From: Planctomycetaceae bacterium
GTDB lineage: Bacteria; Planctomycetota; Planctomycetia; Pirellulales; Thermoguttaceae
Length of the DNA: 11,311 nt
Assembly (NCBI GenBank): GCA_009783865.1
Contig: WRCR01000088.1
Location: 1-11,311, forward strand
Direction of reading: 5' to 3'
The notes under the pieces were generated by a model, which saw only the letters and a program-made list of their open reading frames with translations, made no database searches and was not told where the DNA came from. The translations under genes were made by a program, and so were the position numbers. Position 1 is the first letter of the stretch. Each line of letters opens with the position of its first letter. Positions 5,483 through 11,311 of the stretch are shown piece after piece.

Positions 5483-6292
5483 ATGTTCTCAATAGAAATA
5501 ATCGGAAAACGAACGCCGCTGGCGAAACCGAAAGCGGCTGTCCTCGACTTCGACGGCACCATTAGTTTAATCCGCGAGGGTTGGCAAAACGTGATGAGTC
5601 CCTTCTTCGTTAAGGTTTTGAAAGAAACACCAAGAGCGGAAAATCCCGACGAAATCAAAAAATGTGTTGACGAGTTTGTTGCTCTTCTAACCGGCAAGCA
5701 AACGGTTTATCAATGTATCCGTCTTGCCGAAGAAGTTGAAAAGCGCGGCGGAACACCGCTCACCCCGCTTGATTATAAAGACGAATATCACCGCAGATTA
5801 AGTGAACGAATCGAAAGCCGCATCGAAGATTTGCACAGCGGCGGCAACCCGCTGCGGCATGTCGTACCGGGGTCTTATGAACTCTTGGAATTGCTGCGAA
5901 AACACGGTATACTGCTCTGTCTTGCCAGCGGAACCGACGAAGAATTCGTTATTCAGGAAGCGGAACTGCTGCAAGTATCAAAATACTTTAACGGCGGAAT
6001 TTACGGTGCGCAAAAGGACTACAAAACGTTTTCCAAAGAAATGGTAATCAAACGGATTATCGAAGAAAACAATTTCAACGGTGCGGAACTGCTCGGCTTC
6101 GGAGACGGCTATGTCGAAATCGAAAACATTCACAACATTGGCGGTTTTGCCGTCGGCGTTGCAAGTAATGAAGCAGAACGCAGCGGCGTTGACGAATGGA
6201 AACGCAACCGGCTAATCAAAGCCGGTGCTGATTGGATTATACCTGATTACTCGGATATTGACGCTATAGAACAACATTTATTTTTATCGTGA
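5483..6292 (+). CDS. HAD-superfamily hydrolase (phosphatase) with helical cap
   Basis: HAD phosphatases hydrolyse phosphate esters through a phospho-aspartate. The four motifs are visible: DFDGT at 22-26 (nucleophile D22, acid/base D24), LASGTD with S149, lysine candidates K181 or K185 in the DYKTFSKEM stretch, and GFGDGYVEIE with metal ligands D208 and E212. The roughly 100 residues between motifs I and II are charged and helical, as in a C1 cap of the beta-phosphoglucomutase/phosphoglycolate phosphatase type, so the substrate should be a small phosphorylated metabolite. It is 269 residues, cytosolic, with no signal peptide. The ATG at 5483 lacks a Shine-Dalgarno but is the first in frame. 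Its place between two sugar kinases suggests it removes a phosphate from a pathway intermediate, by analogy with GmhB in heptose activation, although it is not GmhB-like in sequence. The specific reaction is unknown. Confidence 0.88.
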   Translation: MFSIEIIGKRTPLAKPKAAVLDFDGTISLIREGWQNVMSPFFVKVLKETPRAENPDEIKKCVDEFVALLTGKQTVYQCIRLAEEVEKRGGTPLTPLDYKDEYHRRLSERIESRIEDLHSGGNPLRHVVPGSYELLELLRKHGILLCLASGTDEEFVIQEAELLQVSKYFNGGIYGAQKDYKTFSKEMVIKRIIEENNFNGAELLGFGDGYVEIENIHNIGGFAVGVASNEAERSGVDEWKRNRLIKAGADWIIPDYSDIDAIEQHLFLS

Positions 6293-6321
6293 AAGAATAA
6301 TAGAAAAGAATAACAGACATC

Positions 6322-7362
6322 ATGAGCATAACACGTTCACGTCTTGAAGAATTGTTAAACCGCTTTGCCGAAGTCCGTATCGCTGTTGTCGGGGACTTCT
6401 TTCTTGACCGTTATTGGCTCATTGACGCTGCATTGGACGAACCGTCCCTTGAAACGGGATTAACGGCAGAGCAGGTGACAGAGCGGCGTTTTAGTCCGGG
6501 CGCAGCGGGAACCGTTGTGAACAATCTTGCGGCGTTGGGTCTCAAAGAGATTTTCGCGGTCGGTTTTGACGGCGATGACGGCGAAGGTTTTGAACTCCGA
6601 AAGCAACTTGCCTTGCTGGGTATCAACATGGCTTATTTCATAAAAGATATGGAAAGAAACACGCCGTGTTATACAAAACCCTTAAAAAACGGAGTTGAAT
6701 TAAACCGCTTCGATATTAAAAACCGGAGTAAAACATCGGCAAAAATCGAGCGGCACATCGTCGATTCGGTTGAGCAATTGCTGCCGGATAAAGTCGATGC
6801 TGTCATGATAATGGACCAGGTTTCCGAACCGGACTGCGGTGTGATAACGGCGAATGTTAGAAACGCGCTGCTGAAGTTGAGTGATCACTGCACATTGCAG
6901 GGCAGCAAGGTGTTCTTTTATGCTGACTCCCGTGAAAACATTGGTTTGTTTCGCAACATGATTATCAAGTGCAATGAGCGTGAAGCAGCGGAGTCCTTTT
7001 TCGGTGTCTTTGACGGCAAACCGCTGCCGTTTGAATCGTTGAAGTTGTGCGGGACAGAGTTATCGAAACTCCGCCGCAAGCCGGTTTTCATTACCCGCGG
7101 TGCGAAAGGAATGCTTGCGATAAACGGCAGCGATGCCGCCGTTGTGCCAGCCGTAAAGGTTGAAGGCGAAATTGACATCTGCGGAGCAGGCGATGCGGTC
7201 AGCGCAGCGTTGGTTAGTGCGTTGTGTGCCGGTGCAACACCGGAAGAAGCGGCATTTATCGGTAATACAGCGGCATCAGTCACGATACGGAAACTCGGAC
7301 AAACCGGAACGGCAACGCCGGAGGAAATTCTGCACTGCGCAGGATTAGAAATCCTATGCTAA
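6322..7362 (+). CDS. PfkB-family carbohydrate kinase, HldE kinase-domain-like
   Basis: PfkB (ribokinase-fold) kinases phosphorylate sugars with ATP. This one resembles the N-terminal kinase domain of HldE/RfaE: AVVGDFFLDRYW near the start (21-32), the glycine-rich substrate motif PGAAGTVVNNLAALG (59-73), and the catalytic signature ICGAGDAVSAALVSA with Asp291 as base. At 346 residues it is a lone kinase domain; the C-terminal nucleotidyltransferase of HldE is absent. The middle segment (RNTPCYTKPL, LNRFDIKN) also follows the HldE layout. The last residues (about AGLEILC) and the stop are encoded by a decayed copy of the dispersed palindrome. It lies 29 bp after the HAD gene and is probably co-transcribed with it. 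Heptose phosphate is the substrate of the closest known relatives, but the glucuronokinase-like partner makes a different sugar plausible. Confidence 0.88.
   Translation: MSITRSRLEELLNRFAEVRIAVVGDFFLDRYWLIDAALDEPSLETGLTAEQVTERRFSPGAAGTVVNNLAALGLKEIFAVGFDGDDGEGFELRKQLALLGINMAYFIKDMERNTPCYTKPLKNGVELNRFDIKNRSKTSAKIERHIVDSVEQLLPDKVDAVMIMDQVSEPDCGVITANVRNALLKLSDHCTLQGSKVFFYADSRENIGLFRNMIIKCNEREAAESFFGVFDGKPLPFESLKLCGTELSKLRRKPVFITRGAKGMLAINGSDAAVVPAVKVEGEIDICGAGDAVSAALVSALCAGATPEEAAFIGNTAASVTIRKLGQTGTATPEEILHCAGLEILC
7336..7360. repeat. Dispersed palindrome, copy 3 (decayed, inside the PfkB gene end)
   Basis: TGCGCAGGATT (7336-7346), centre AGA, AATCCTATGCT (7350-7360). Relative to copies 1 and 2 the left arm differs at two positions and the right arm at one, and the centre is one base longer. 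The hairpin would carry one mismatch and one G-U pair. The final T supplies the first base of the TAA stop of the kinase gene, so the repeat is coding here. Confidence 0.7.
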
Positions 7363-7372
7363 CTTTTCTCTA

Positions 7373-7401
7373 TTGACTCAATTTCCGCGAATTCCTATCA
7401 T
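7373..7401 (+). promoter_or_regulatory. Sigma70-type promoter for the small protein/lipoprotein pair
   Basis: TTGACT (7373-7378, 5/6) and TATCAT (7396-7401, 5/6) are separated by exactly 17 bp. The predicted start near 7408 lies about 16 nt before the ATG at 7424. This is the best-spaced promoter in the window and suggests a new transcription unit after the kinase cluster. Confidence 0.6.
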
Positions 7402-7423
7402 ACGCTAAAACTATAGCGAGAAT

Positions 7424-7909
7424 ATGGATATTCCGAAATTCACTAACGTATGCAGCGAGAGCAGACGGGAACTGCTCCCCGGCGAAGTATTTTTTTCAGT
7501 CCTGACTAAAAAAAATAACTCGTTTCAGCGTCTCGACTACGCCGCCGAAAATTGGAAAGAACCCGAACATTGTTTCGCGTGGTGGAAGACCATCGTTCCG
7601 CAAGCGGTACAAAAACCCGACAAACCGCTGCCGAATAACGTCCTGCTGGTATTATTCGACAATCTCCGGCTTCAACAAAACACGCCGGAAGAGCAGCCGG
7701 ACATGCTCTACGTTTTGACACTGCTGCTGGTCCGCCGCCGACTCCTGCACTTTGAAAACGAATACCAAGACGACAGTGGACAAAAATTTATCACCGTCCG
7801 CAATACTAAAGACAACAGCGTTTTCGATATACCCGCAGCCGCACCCGATACGGATACCCTTGACGAAATACAGCGGCAATTAACGGAACTATTGCACCCA
7901 AACGAATGA
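7424..7909 (+). CDS. Conserved planctomycete protein of unknown function
   Basis: This 161-residue protein has no signal peptide or membrane helix and should be soluble. Its N-terminal half carries CSESRRELLPGEVFFSVL (about 10-27), a pattern C-x4-R-x-L-x-PGExFxS that I associate with a small conserved planctomycete protein always near a lipoprotein of the type found here. Later landmarks are the aromatic FAWWKTIVP (about 51-59), LVLFDNL, and MLYVLTLLLVRRRLLHFE (about 100-117), a helix rich in Leu and Arg. The N-terminal part might be a small zinc-binding or beta-rich domain, but only one early Cys is present, so metal binding is not supported. It opens a transcription unit with its own promoter and is followed 34 bp later by the lipoprotein gene. 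The function is not known. Confidence 0.8.
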   Translation: MDIPKFTNVCSESRRELLPGEVFFSVLTKKNNSFQRLDYAAENWKEPEHCFAWWKTIVPQAVQKPDKPLPNNVLLVLFDNLRLQQNTPEEQPDMLYVLTLLLVRRRLLHFENEYQDDSGQKFITVRNTKDNSVFDIPAAAPDTDTLDEIQRQLTELLHPNE

Positions 7910-7943
7910 TATTATTGTTTTCATTTTTTCACACATACCGATA

Positions 7944-8960
7944 ATGAATAATCGACTTTTCAGATTAGCCGTTCTGCTGTGCGCGGTTCTGGTAATATCA
8001 ACCGGCTGTGAAGGCATCAAGAACGCTTTCCGGCGCACGCCGCAGCCGCCTCCGCTGCTGCCGCAGTCATCAAATACATTAACGCTGGAACAAATCATTA
8101 CCGCAATTAACCGCAACAGCATGTCGATACGCAGTATCAGCACGGAAGATGCAACGATGATGGTGCCGGGTGTGTTGTTTCAACTGCGTTCACGGATTAT
8201 GTTTGAGCGTCCGAAACAACTGCGGATTCAATCGGGCATTGGTTTGACCGGTCAGGAACTCGACTTCGGCAGCAACGATTCAATGTTCTGGCTTTGGGTA
8301 CGGCGTTTGCCGAATGAAATGTACTACTGTCGGCATGACCAGTTTGCAGCGTGTCCGATGCGTTCCCTTGTGCCGATTGACCCCGATTGGATTATCGAGG
8401 CACTCGGCATAGTTGAATTCTCACCATCCGACCGGCATGAAGGACCTTTCAAAGCGGATGACGGTTCTCTGATGATTGTTTCGCGGCGGCAGACGCAAAC
8501 CGGTGTTTTTACTAAGAAGACCTTCATTGACGCAAAAAACGGCTGGGTTCTCCGGCAGGAAATGTATAATCCGCAGCAGGAATTGACAGCAATGGCAGTT
8601 TCCTCGAATCATACTTTTGATGCCGCAACGGGAATCATCTATGCCCGTCAAGTTGAAGTACAATGTCAAGGAGCAGAAGGCAAGATGACGCTTGACCTCG
8701 GCAACGTTAAGTTTAATAGTCAGACGGCATTTTCAAGTACGATGTTTCAGATGCCGGTATTTGACGGTTATAAGGCGGTTGATATTAACTCGCCGGAATT
8801 TTTGCAGAACCGGGGTGTGATAATACAGCCGCTTGCACCTTCGGCTTCGACACCGTCTATGCCTGTTTCGTCTGCGGCTATTCCGTATTCGCCGGTACCG
8901 CTGTCAACGGCGGTGCCGTATTCAGTAGCGGAAGCGCATATTCAAACAGTCGTGAAATAG
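7944..8960 (+). CDS. Lipoprotein of Pirellulales type, possible LolA/LolB-like fold
   Basis: Residues 1-21 form a lipoprotein signal peptide: positively charged start, hydrophobic core and ISTG before Cys22, an acceptable but not ideal lipobox. The mature protein is expected to be membrane-anchored and periplasmic. Residues about 45-270 alternate beta-strand-like segments (LRSRIMFERPKQLRIQSG, ELDFGSNDSMFWLWVRR, MTLDLGNVKFN), recalling the half-barrel of LolA/LolB-like lipid-binding proteins; this is inferred from pattern, not motif. The stretches LDFGSND, YYCRHDQFAA and PIDPDWIIEALG look like conserved landmarks of a protein I associate with Pirellulales. The tail from about 288 on is rich in Pro, Ser and Ala and probably disordered. 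It follows the small conserved protein by 34 bp, probably in one operon. ATG 7944 has no clear Shine-Dalgarno but places the signal peptide correctly. Biological role unknown. Confidence 0.82.
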   Translation: MNNRLFRLAVLLCAVLVISTGCEGIKNAFRRTPQPPPLLPQSSNTLTLEQIITAINRNSMSIRSISTEDATMMVPGVLFQLRSRIMFERPKQLRIQSGIGLTGQELDFGSNDSMFWLWVRRLPNEMYYCRHDQFAACPMRSLVPIDPDWIIEALGIVEFSPSDRHEGPFKADDGSLMIVSRRQTQTGVFTKKTFIDAKNGWVLRQEMYNPQQELTAMAVSSNHTFDAATGIIYARQVEVQCQGAEGKMTLDLGNVKFNSQTAFSSTMFQMPVFDGYKAVDINSPEFLQNRGVIIQPLAPSASTPSMPVSSAAIPYSPVPLSTAVPYSVAEAHIQTVVK

Positions 8961-9009
8961 ATTCATTTTTAGCCGCAGTGCATATCACAGAGAATATCGC
9001 CGAATACGT

Positions 9010-9582
9010 TCACCATTTTTTTGCAGAAAATCCTTCCGGCGGCGTAATAATGTTGACTGCTTCACCGGACTGGACGATGACATACATTCCGCTCTCCATT
9101 GCAAATTTGGCTGCATCATCTTTAACTACCGCTCCGGCAACCGCTCCTACATAATGCTGTCTGGCACCGATGCCCCGGACATCGGCATAACGCCGATATT
9201 TTTCTATTCTTTCTATATGACTTCGAACATCGGCGGTTTCCAGTGTTGTCTTGACTTCAATCAGAATGGCAACATCACCATCGTCAAGAAGCAGGTCTAT
9301 TTCGCCGCTAATTCCTAATTCTTTAACCTTAAAAGATTTATGCGGACTGCATCCGGTAACGTCGTATCCTAATGCTTGAAATTTTTCAATGATATTTCCG
9401 CATACCATACTTTCGACAATTTCTCCAATACGTGAACCGAGTGCCGAAATCTTTTTGTCCGTTTCTTTAAACCTCAATTCGGTTTCTTTAAACCTTAGGT
9501 CCGTTTCTTTAAACATCAACTCGGTTTTCCGAAACATTTCGAAAATAATTTCGGCTGTTAGCGGCGTTTGTTGTTCAGACAT
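9010..9582 (-). CDS. PD-(D/E)XK nuclease-fold protein with N-terminal heptad-repeat coiled coil
   Basis: The 190-residue protein has two parts. Residues 17-44 are four 7-residue units of the type FKETDLR, a perfect-period helix likely to form a coiled coil. Residues about 50-185 carry a PD-(D/E)XK nuclease core: an upstream Glu (E57 or E66), GEID with D96, and IEVKT with E109 and K111. This layout resembles small DUF3782-like proteins that are frequent in bacteria with large accessory genomes; their role is not established. All core residues are present, so nuclease activity is possible. No methyltransferase or helicase accompanies it, so an ordinary restriction system is not supported. It starts 27 bp after the pseudopilin gene, with GGG 7 nt before its ATG, suggesting shared transcription. 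It converges on the lipoprotein gene across 49 bp with nothing notable in it. Confidence 0.82.
   Translation of the reverse strand: MSEQQTPLTAEIIFEMFRKTELMFKETDLRFKETELRFKETDKKISALGSRIGEIVESMVCGNIIEKFQALGYDVTGCSPHKSFKVKELGISGEIDLLLDDGDVAILIEVKTTLETADVRSHIERIEKYRRYADVRGIGARQHYVGAVAGAVVKDDAAKFAMESGMYVIVQSGEAVNIITPPEGFSAKKW
9458..9541 (-). repeat. Four tandem 21-bp units encoding the heptads
   Basis: Units at 9458-9478, 9479-9499, 9500-9520 and 9521-9541 each encode seven residues. The first three share nearly all bases, including the core GTTTCTTTAAAC; the fourth has diverged (GTTTTCCGAAAC). The strong DNA-level identity, not just protein-level, indicates recent expansion by slippage or unequal recombination. 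Confidence 0.85.
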
Positions 9583-9609
9583 AGTTTTTCCCTTTTATCG
9601 GGTTGTTGC

Positions 9610-11274
9610 TTAATCTTCCTTAAAATAATGCACCACGCGAATCTGCCGGATGTGTTTGCTGTCCGGGTCGAAACAGCGGATTGTGACTTGAATTGCCTCC
9701 AACTTGAATGGATACGGAGGAGGACAAGCCCACAGAGTTGAATCGCCTACCGTTGCAGGTCCATTCTTGTCAGTACCATGAGTATTCACACCAGTCCGAT
9801 AGTCATTGGCATTCATCTCGTAGTTTTTCGTCCATGAATCAAATACGCAAGGCATTGGTTTATTACTGTCCCAATCAGTACGATGAATATTAGGGTCAGG
9901 GTTGCCGCCTGTATCTTTGCCTAAATCGCTGCCATTAGTTCCATCATACACATTAGCGGCTAATAGTTTAATACTGCCCGCTCCGGCTACACCGCCGTAA
10001 TGCCCTTTCGTAGTAAAACCGAAATGAACGGGTTTGCCAGCCATCGCAGTGTTGTAAGAGATATTCGAGACACCGCTGCGGGGAACATTGTTATCACTAT
10101 AATTGACGACCGTAGGCTTTTCCAGATTCGACGTTCCATCTGTATTTAATTCATACCGGTTGCCGTTTTCATCTTCTAATCCTTTGTCCTGTCCCAAGTC
10201 AACGAATTGCGGCGGAGCCCAAGCAGTTGAATTTGCTAACGGTACCCAATATGGATTCCACACTTTCACATCGAAGGACAAAACGTTTTTCAGAACAATA
10301 TCTTCACCGACGCGGCTTCCGTGACTTCCCGATGACAACAAGCCGGTTCTCTCATTGATACCAAGACCGGAACCGTAAGGTGAATTGGGCAAATTCCAAA
10401 AGTCCCAATATAAGGTATTAGGATTTACTCCCGAAGGCGGTGACGAAGTAAAAGTACTGGGCGCGCCGGTAATGTCCTCATCCAATAACGGCAGACGTAA
10501 ATAGTACCAAATGTCATCGGCAGTGTCTTTATAATGAAGCGGAAACGGAAAATTGTTGTTGAACGACGGAAAACTAGTGTTGTGGAACGCGCGGAAGTAG
10601 CGTTTGTTACTCCCCTCAATCAAGCAGCGGTATTTTAAGTCCGAAGGCGAATTGGGAGTACCGGCGGAATCGACAGACAAATCGCCGCCGCCGCCGCCGC
10701 CGCTCAATGTCGGGGCAATTAACAGTACCCGTCTGTAAAGGGTATTTCCCCGTACAAAATAGATGATTTCGGCACTTTCTGATTCCAGCATTGATTCCAG
10801 CATTGCTCCGCCGACCAGCCCGCGAAATTTATAATCCCCCGACTTCGTGGGGTCAGTGGTGAACATCAGAATATCGTCAACATCTCCGACTGTTAAATCA
10901 GATGTGTTTGTTTCGGAGTTGAGAGCAACTTTTTCCATCAATACATGCTCGCCGCTGTTGCTATTGTTGATATTGTAATACGGCAAGTTCATACCCTCGA
11001 TGATTTCAAGATAGCCGCGTACATCAGTGTAACCAGGTTCGTTAACCATTTTGCCCGGCTGATGAGCGAGATTTGAGTCTATCTTTTTCAAATCATCACG
11101 CAACTGCGATGCAACTGCATTAAGATTAGACGACATATTAAGTGTTGACTGCGTTTGCTGAATGGTGCCGCCGACGTGCCGAAACAATTCAATAACACCA
11201 AGCAAAAGCAGCAGCGAAATTGCCAAAGCGGTCATCAATTCAACAAGGGTAAAAGCGGCATTACGGATAGTCAT
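9610..11274 (-). CDS. Long pseudopilin-like protein (prepilin-type N-terminus)
   Basis: The N-terminus has the type IV prepilin/pseudopilin signature: a short leader, then FTLVELMTALAISLLLLLGVIELF (8-31) as a hydrophobic helix with Glu12, equal to mature Glu5. Cleavage by prepilin peptidase would fall between Ala7 and Phe8; the usual -1 residue is Gly, so Ala is an exception. Such proteins build pili or type II secretion pseudopili in the inner membrane. At 554 residues it is far longer than a typical pseudopilin, and most of it is a large Gly/Asn/Pro-rich extracytoplasmic domain with no family I recognise. Residues about 192-197 are six Gly encoded by a GGC run, and MLES is tandemly repeated. 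The ATG at 11274 follows AGAGGTG by 5 nt. It is probably preceded by another gene outside the window and followed in operon by the nuclease-fold gene. Confidence 0.82.
   Translation of the reverse strand: MTIRNAAFTLVELMTALAISLLLLLGVIELFRHVGGTIQQTQSTLNMSSNLNAVASQLRDDLKKIDSNLAHQPGKMVNEPGYTDVRGYLEIIEGMNLPYYNINNSNSGEHVLMEKVALNSETNTSDLTVGDVDDILMFTTDPTKSGDYKFRGLVGGAMLESMLESESAEIIYFVRGNTLYRRVLLIAPTLSGGGGGGDLSVDSAGTPNSPSDLKYRCLIEGSNKRYFRAFHNTSFPSFNNNFPFPLHYKDTADDIWYYLRLPLLDEDITGAPSTFTSSPPSGVNPNTLYWDFWNLPNSPYGSGLGINERTGLLSSGSHGSRVGEDIVLKNVLSFDVKVWNPYWVPLANSTAWAPPQFVDLGQDKGLEDENGNRYELNTDGTSNLEKPTVVNYSDNNVPRSGVSNISYNTAMAGKPVHFGFTTKGHYGGVAGAGSIKLLAANVYDGTNGSDLGKDTGGNPDPNIHRTDWDSNKPMPCVFDSWTKNYEMNANDYRTGVNTHGTDKNGPATVGDSTLWACPPPYPFKLEAIQVTIRCFDPDSKHIRQIRVVHYFKED
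10684..10701 (-). repeat. GGC microsatellite (six codons, Gly6)
   Basis: Six identical trinucleotides (GCC on the + strand) encode six consecutive glycines in the pseudopilin-like protein. Changes in copy number would stay in frame and alter a flexible linker, so length variation between strains is plausible. Confidence 0.85.
10780..10803 (-). repeat. 12-bp tandem duplication (MLES twice)
   Basis: The 12-bp unit TGATTCCAGCAT occurs at 10780-10791 and again, identically, at 10792-10803, duplicating the residues MLES in the pseudopilin-like protein. It is in frame and looks recent. Confidence 0.85.
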
Positions 11275-11279
11275 AGCGG

Positions 11280-11286
11280 CACCTCT
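11280..11286 (-). promoter_or_regulatory. Shine-Dalgarno site for the pseudopilin-like gene
   Basis: The - strand reads AGAGGTG, ending 5 nt before the ATG at 11274. It supports that start, which also places the prepilin leader correctly. Possible stop triplets of an upstream gene lie just before it, but the window ends too soon to tell. Confidence 0.65.
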
Positions 11287-11311
11287 AGTTTTCGTGTGTT
11301 CAGAAAAAAAT

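Noticed and set aside
5483..6292. GmhB heptose bisphosphate phosphatase
   Set aside because: A large helical cap lies between motifs I and II, and the zinc-binding cysteines of GmhB are not seen.
6322..7362. Bifunctional HldE (kinase plus nucleotidyltransferase)
   Set aside because: The protein ends after the PfkB domain and has no nucleotidyltransferase motif.
7925..7938. A 14-nt match (TTTTTCACACATAC) between the lipoprotein leader and the ahcY leader (2268-2281, - strand)
   Set aside because: A single 14-nt match between two positions in 11 kb, counting both strands, is close to chance expectation, and the flanks do not match.
9458..9541. Short regular repeats as a CRISPR array
   Set aside because: Units are contiguous, without spacers, and lie in frame inside a coding sequence.
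9389..9613. Open frame of 74 codons on the + strand with a repeated SVSLNL pattern
   Set aside because: The pattern is the antisense reading of the 21-bp repeats in the nuclease-fold gene.

Overview
The window looks like a chromosomal segment of a planctomycete, most likely order Pirellulales, with roughly balanced GC. The basis is a pair of adjacent genes (7424-7909 and 7944-8960) that resemble a lipoprotein and its small upstream partner from that order. An FlgB-type rod protein, a long pseudopilin-like protein and mostly poor Shine-Dalgarno sites fit but are not specific. The genus cannot be told from sequence alone. No tRNA, rRNA, CRISPR array, transposase or prophage gene is visible.

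Layout. From 1 to 899 lie a small FlgN/FliT-like coiled-coil protein and flgB, nearly abutting on the + strand. ahcY (S-adenosylhomocysteine hydrolase) converges on flgB from the - strand, with a 24-bp palindrome between them. Divergent from ahcY is an orphan MotA/TolQ/ExbB-type proton-channel subunit. Its stop codon overlaps, tail to tail, the stop of a dipeptide-epimerase-like enolase-superfamily gene on the - strand.

From 4411 to 7362 runs a + strand cluster: a GHMP kinase strikingly like plant glucuronokinase, a HAD phosphatase and a PfkB kinase resembling the HldE kinase domain. Together they look like a sugar or sugar-acid phosphorylation route whose substrate is not known. The region before the cluster holds a terminator-like hairpin, a good sigma70-type promoter with an extended -10, and a second strong hairpin in the predicted 5' leader.

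From 7424 to 8960, behind its own promoter, is the Pirellulales-type pair: a small soluble protein and a lipoprotein. From 9010 to 11274, on the - strand, are a long pseudopilin-like protein and, 27 bp downstream of it, a PD-(D/E)XK nuclease-fold protein whose N-terminal coiled coil is built from 21-bp DNA repeats.

The most notable non-genic signal is a dispersed palindrome (arm AGCGTAGGATT, 2-nt centre, reverse-complement arm). It occurs twice with identical arms (903-926 and 5448-5471) and once in decayed form (7336-7360). Each copy sits at the 3' end of a gene, and the decayed one encodes the C-terminus and part of the stop codon of the PfkB kinase. The best candidate for an undescribed system is the glucuronokinase-like/HAD/PfkB cluster with its structured leader.
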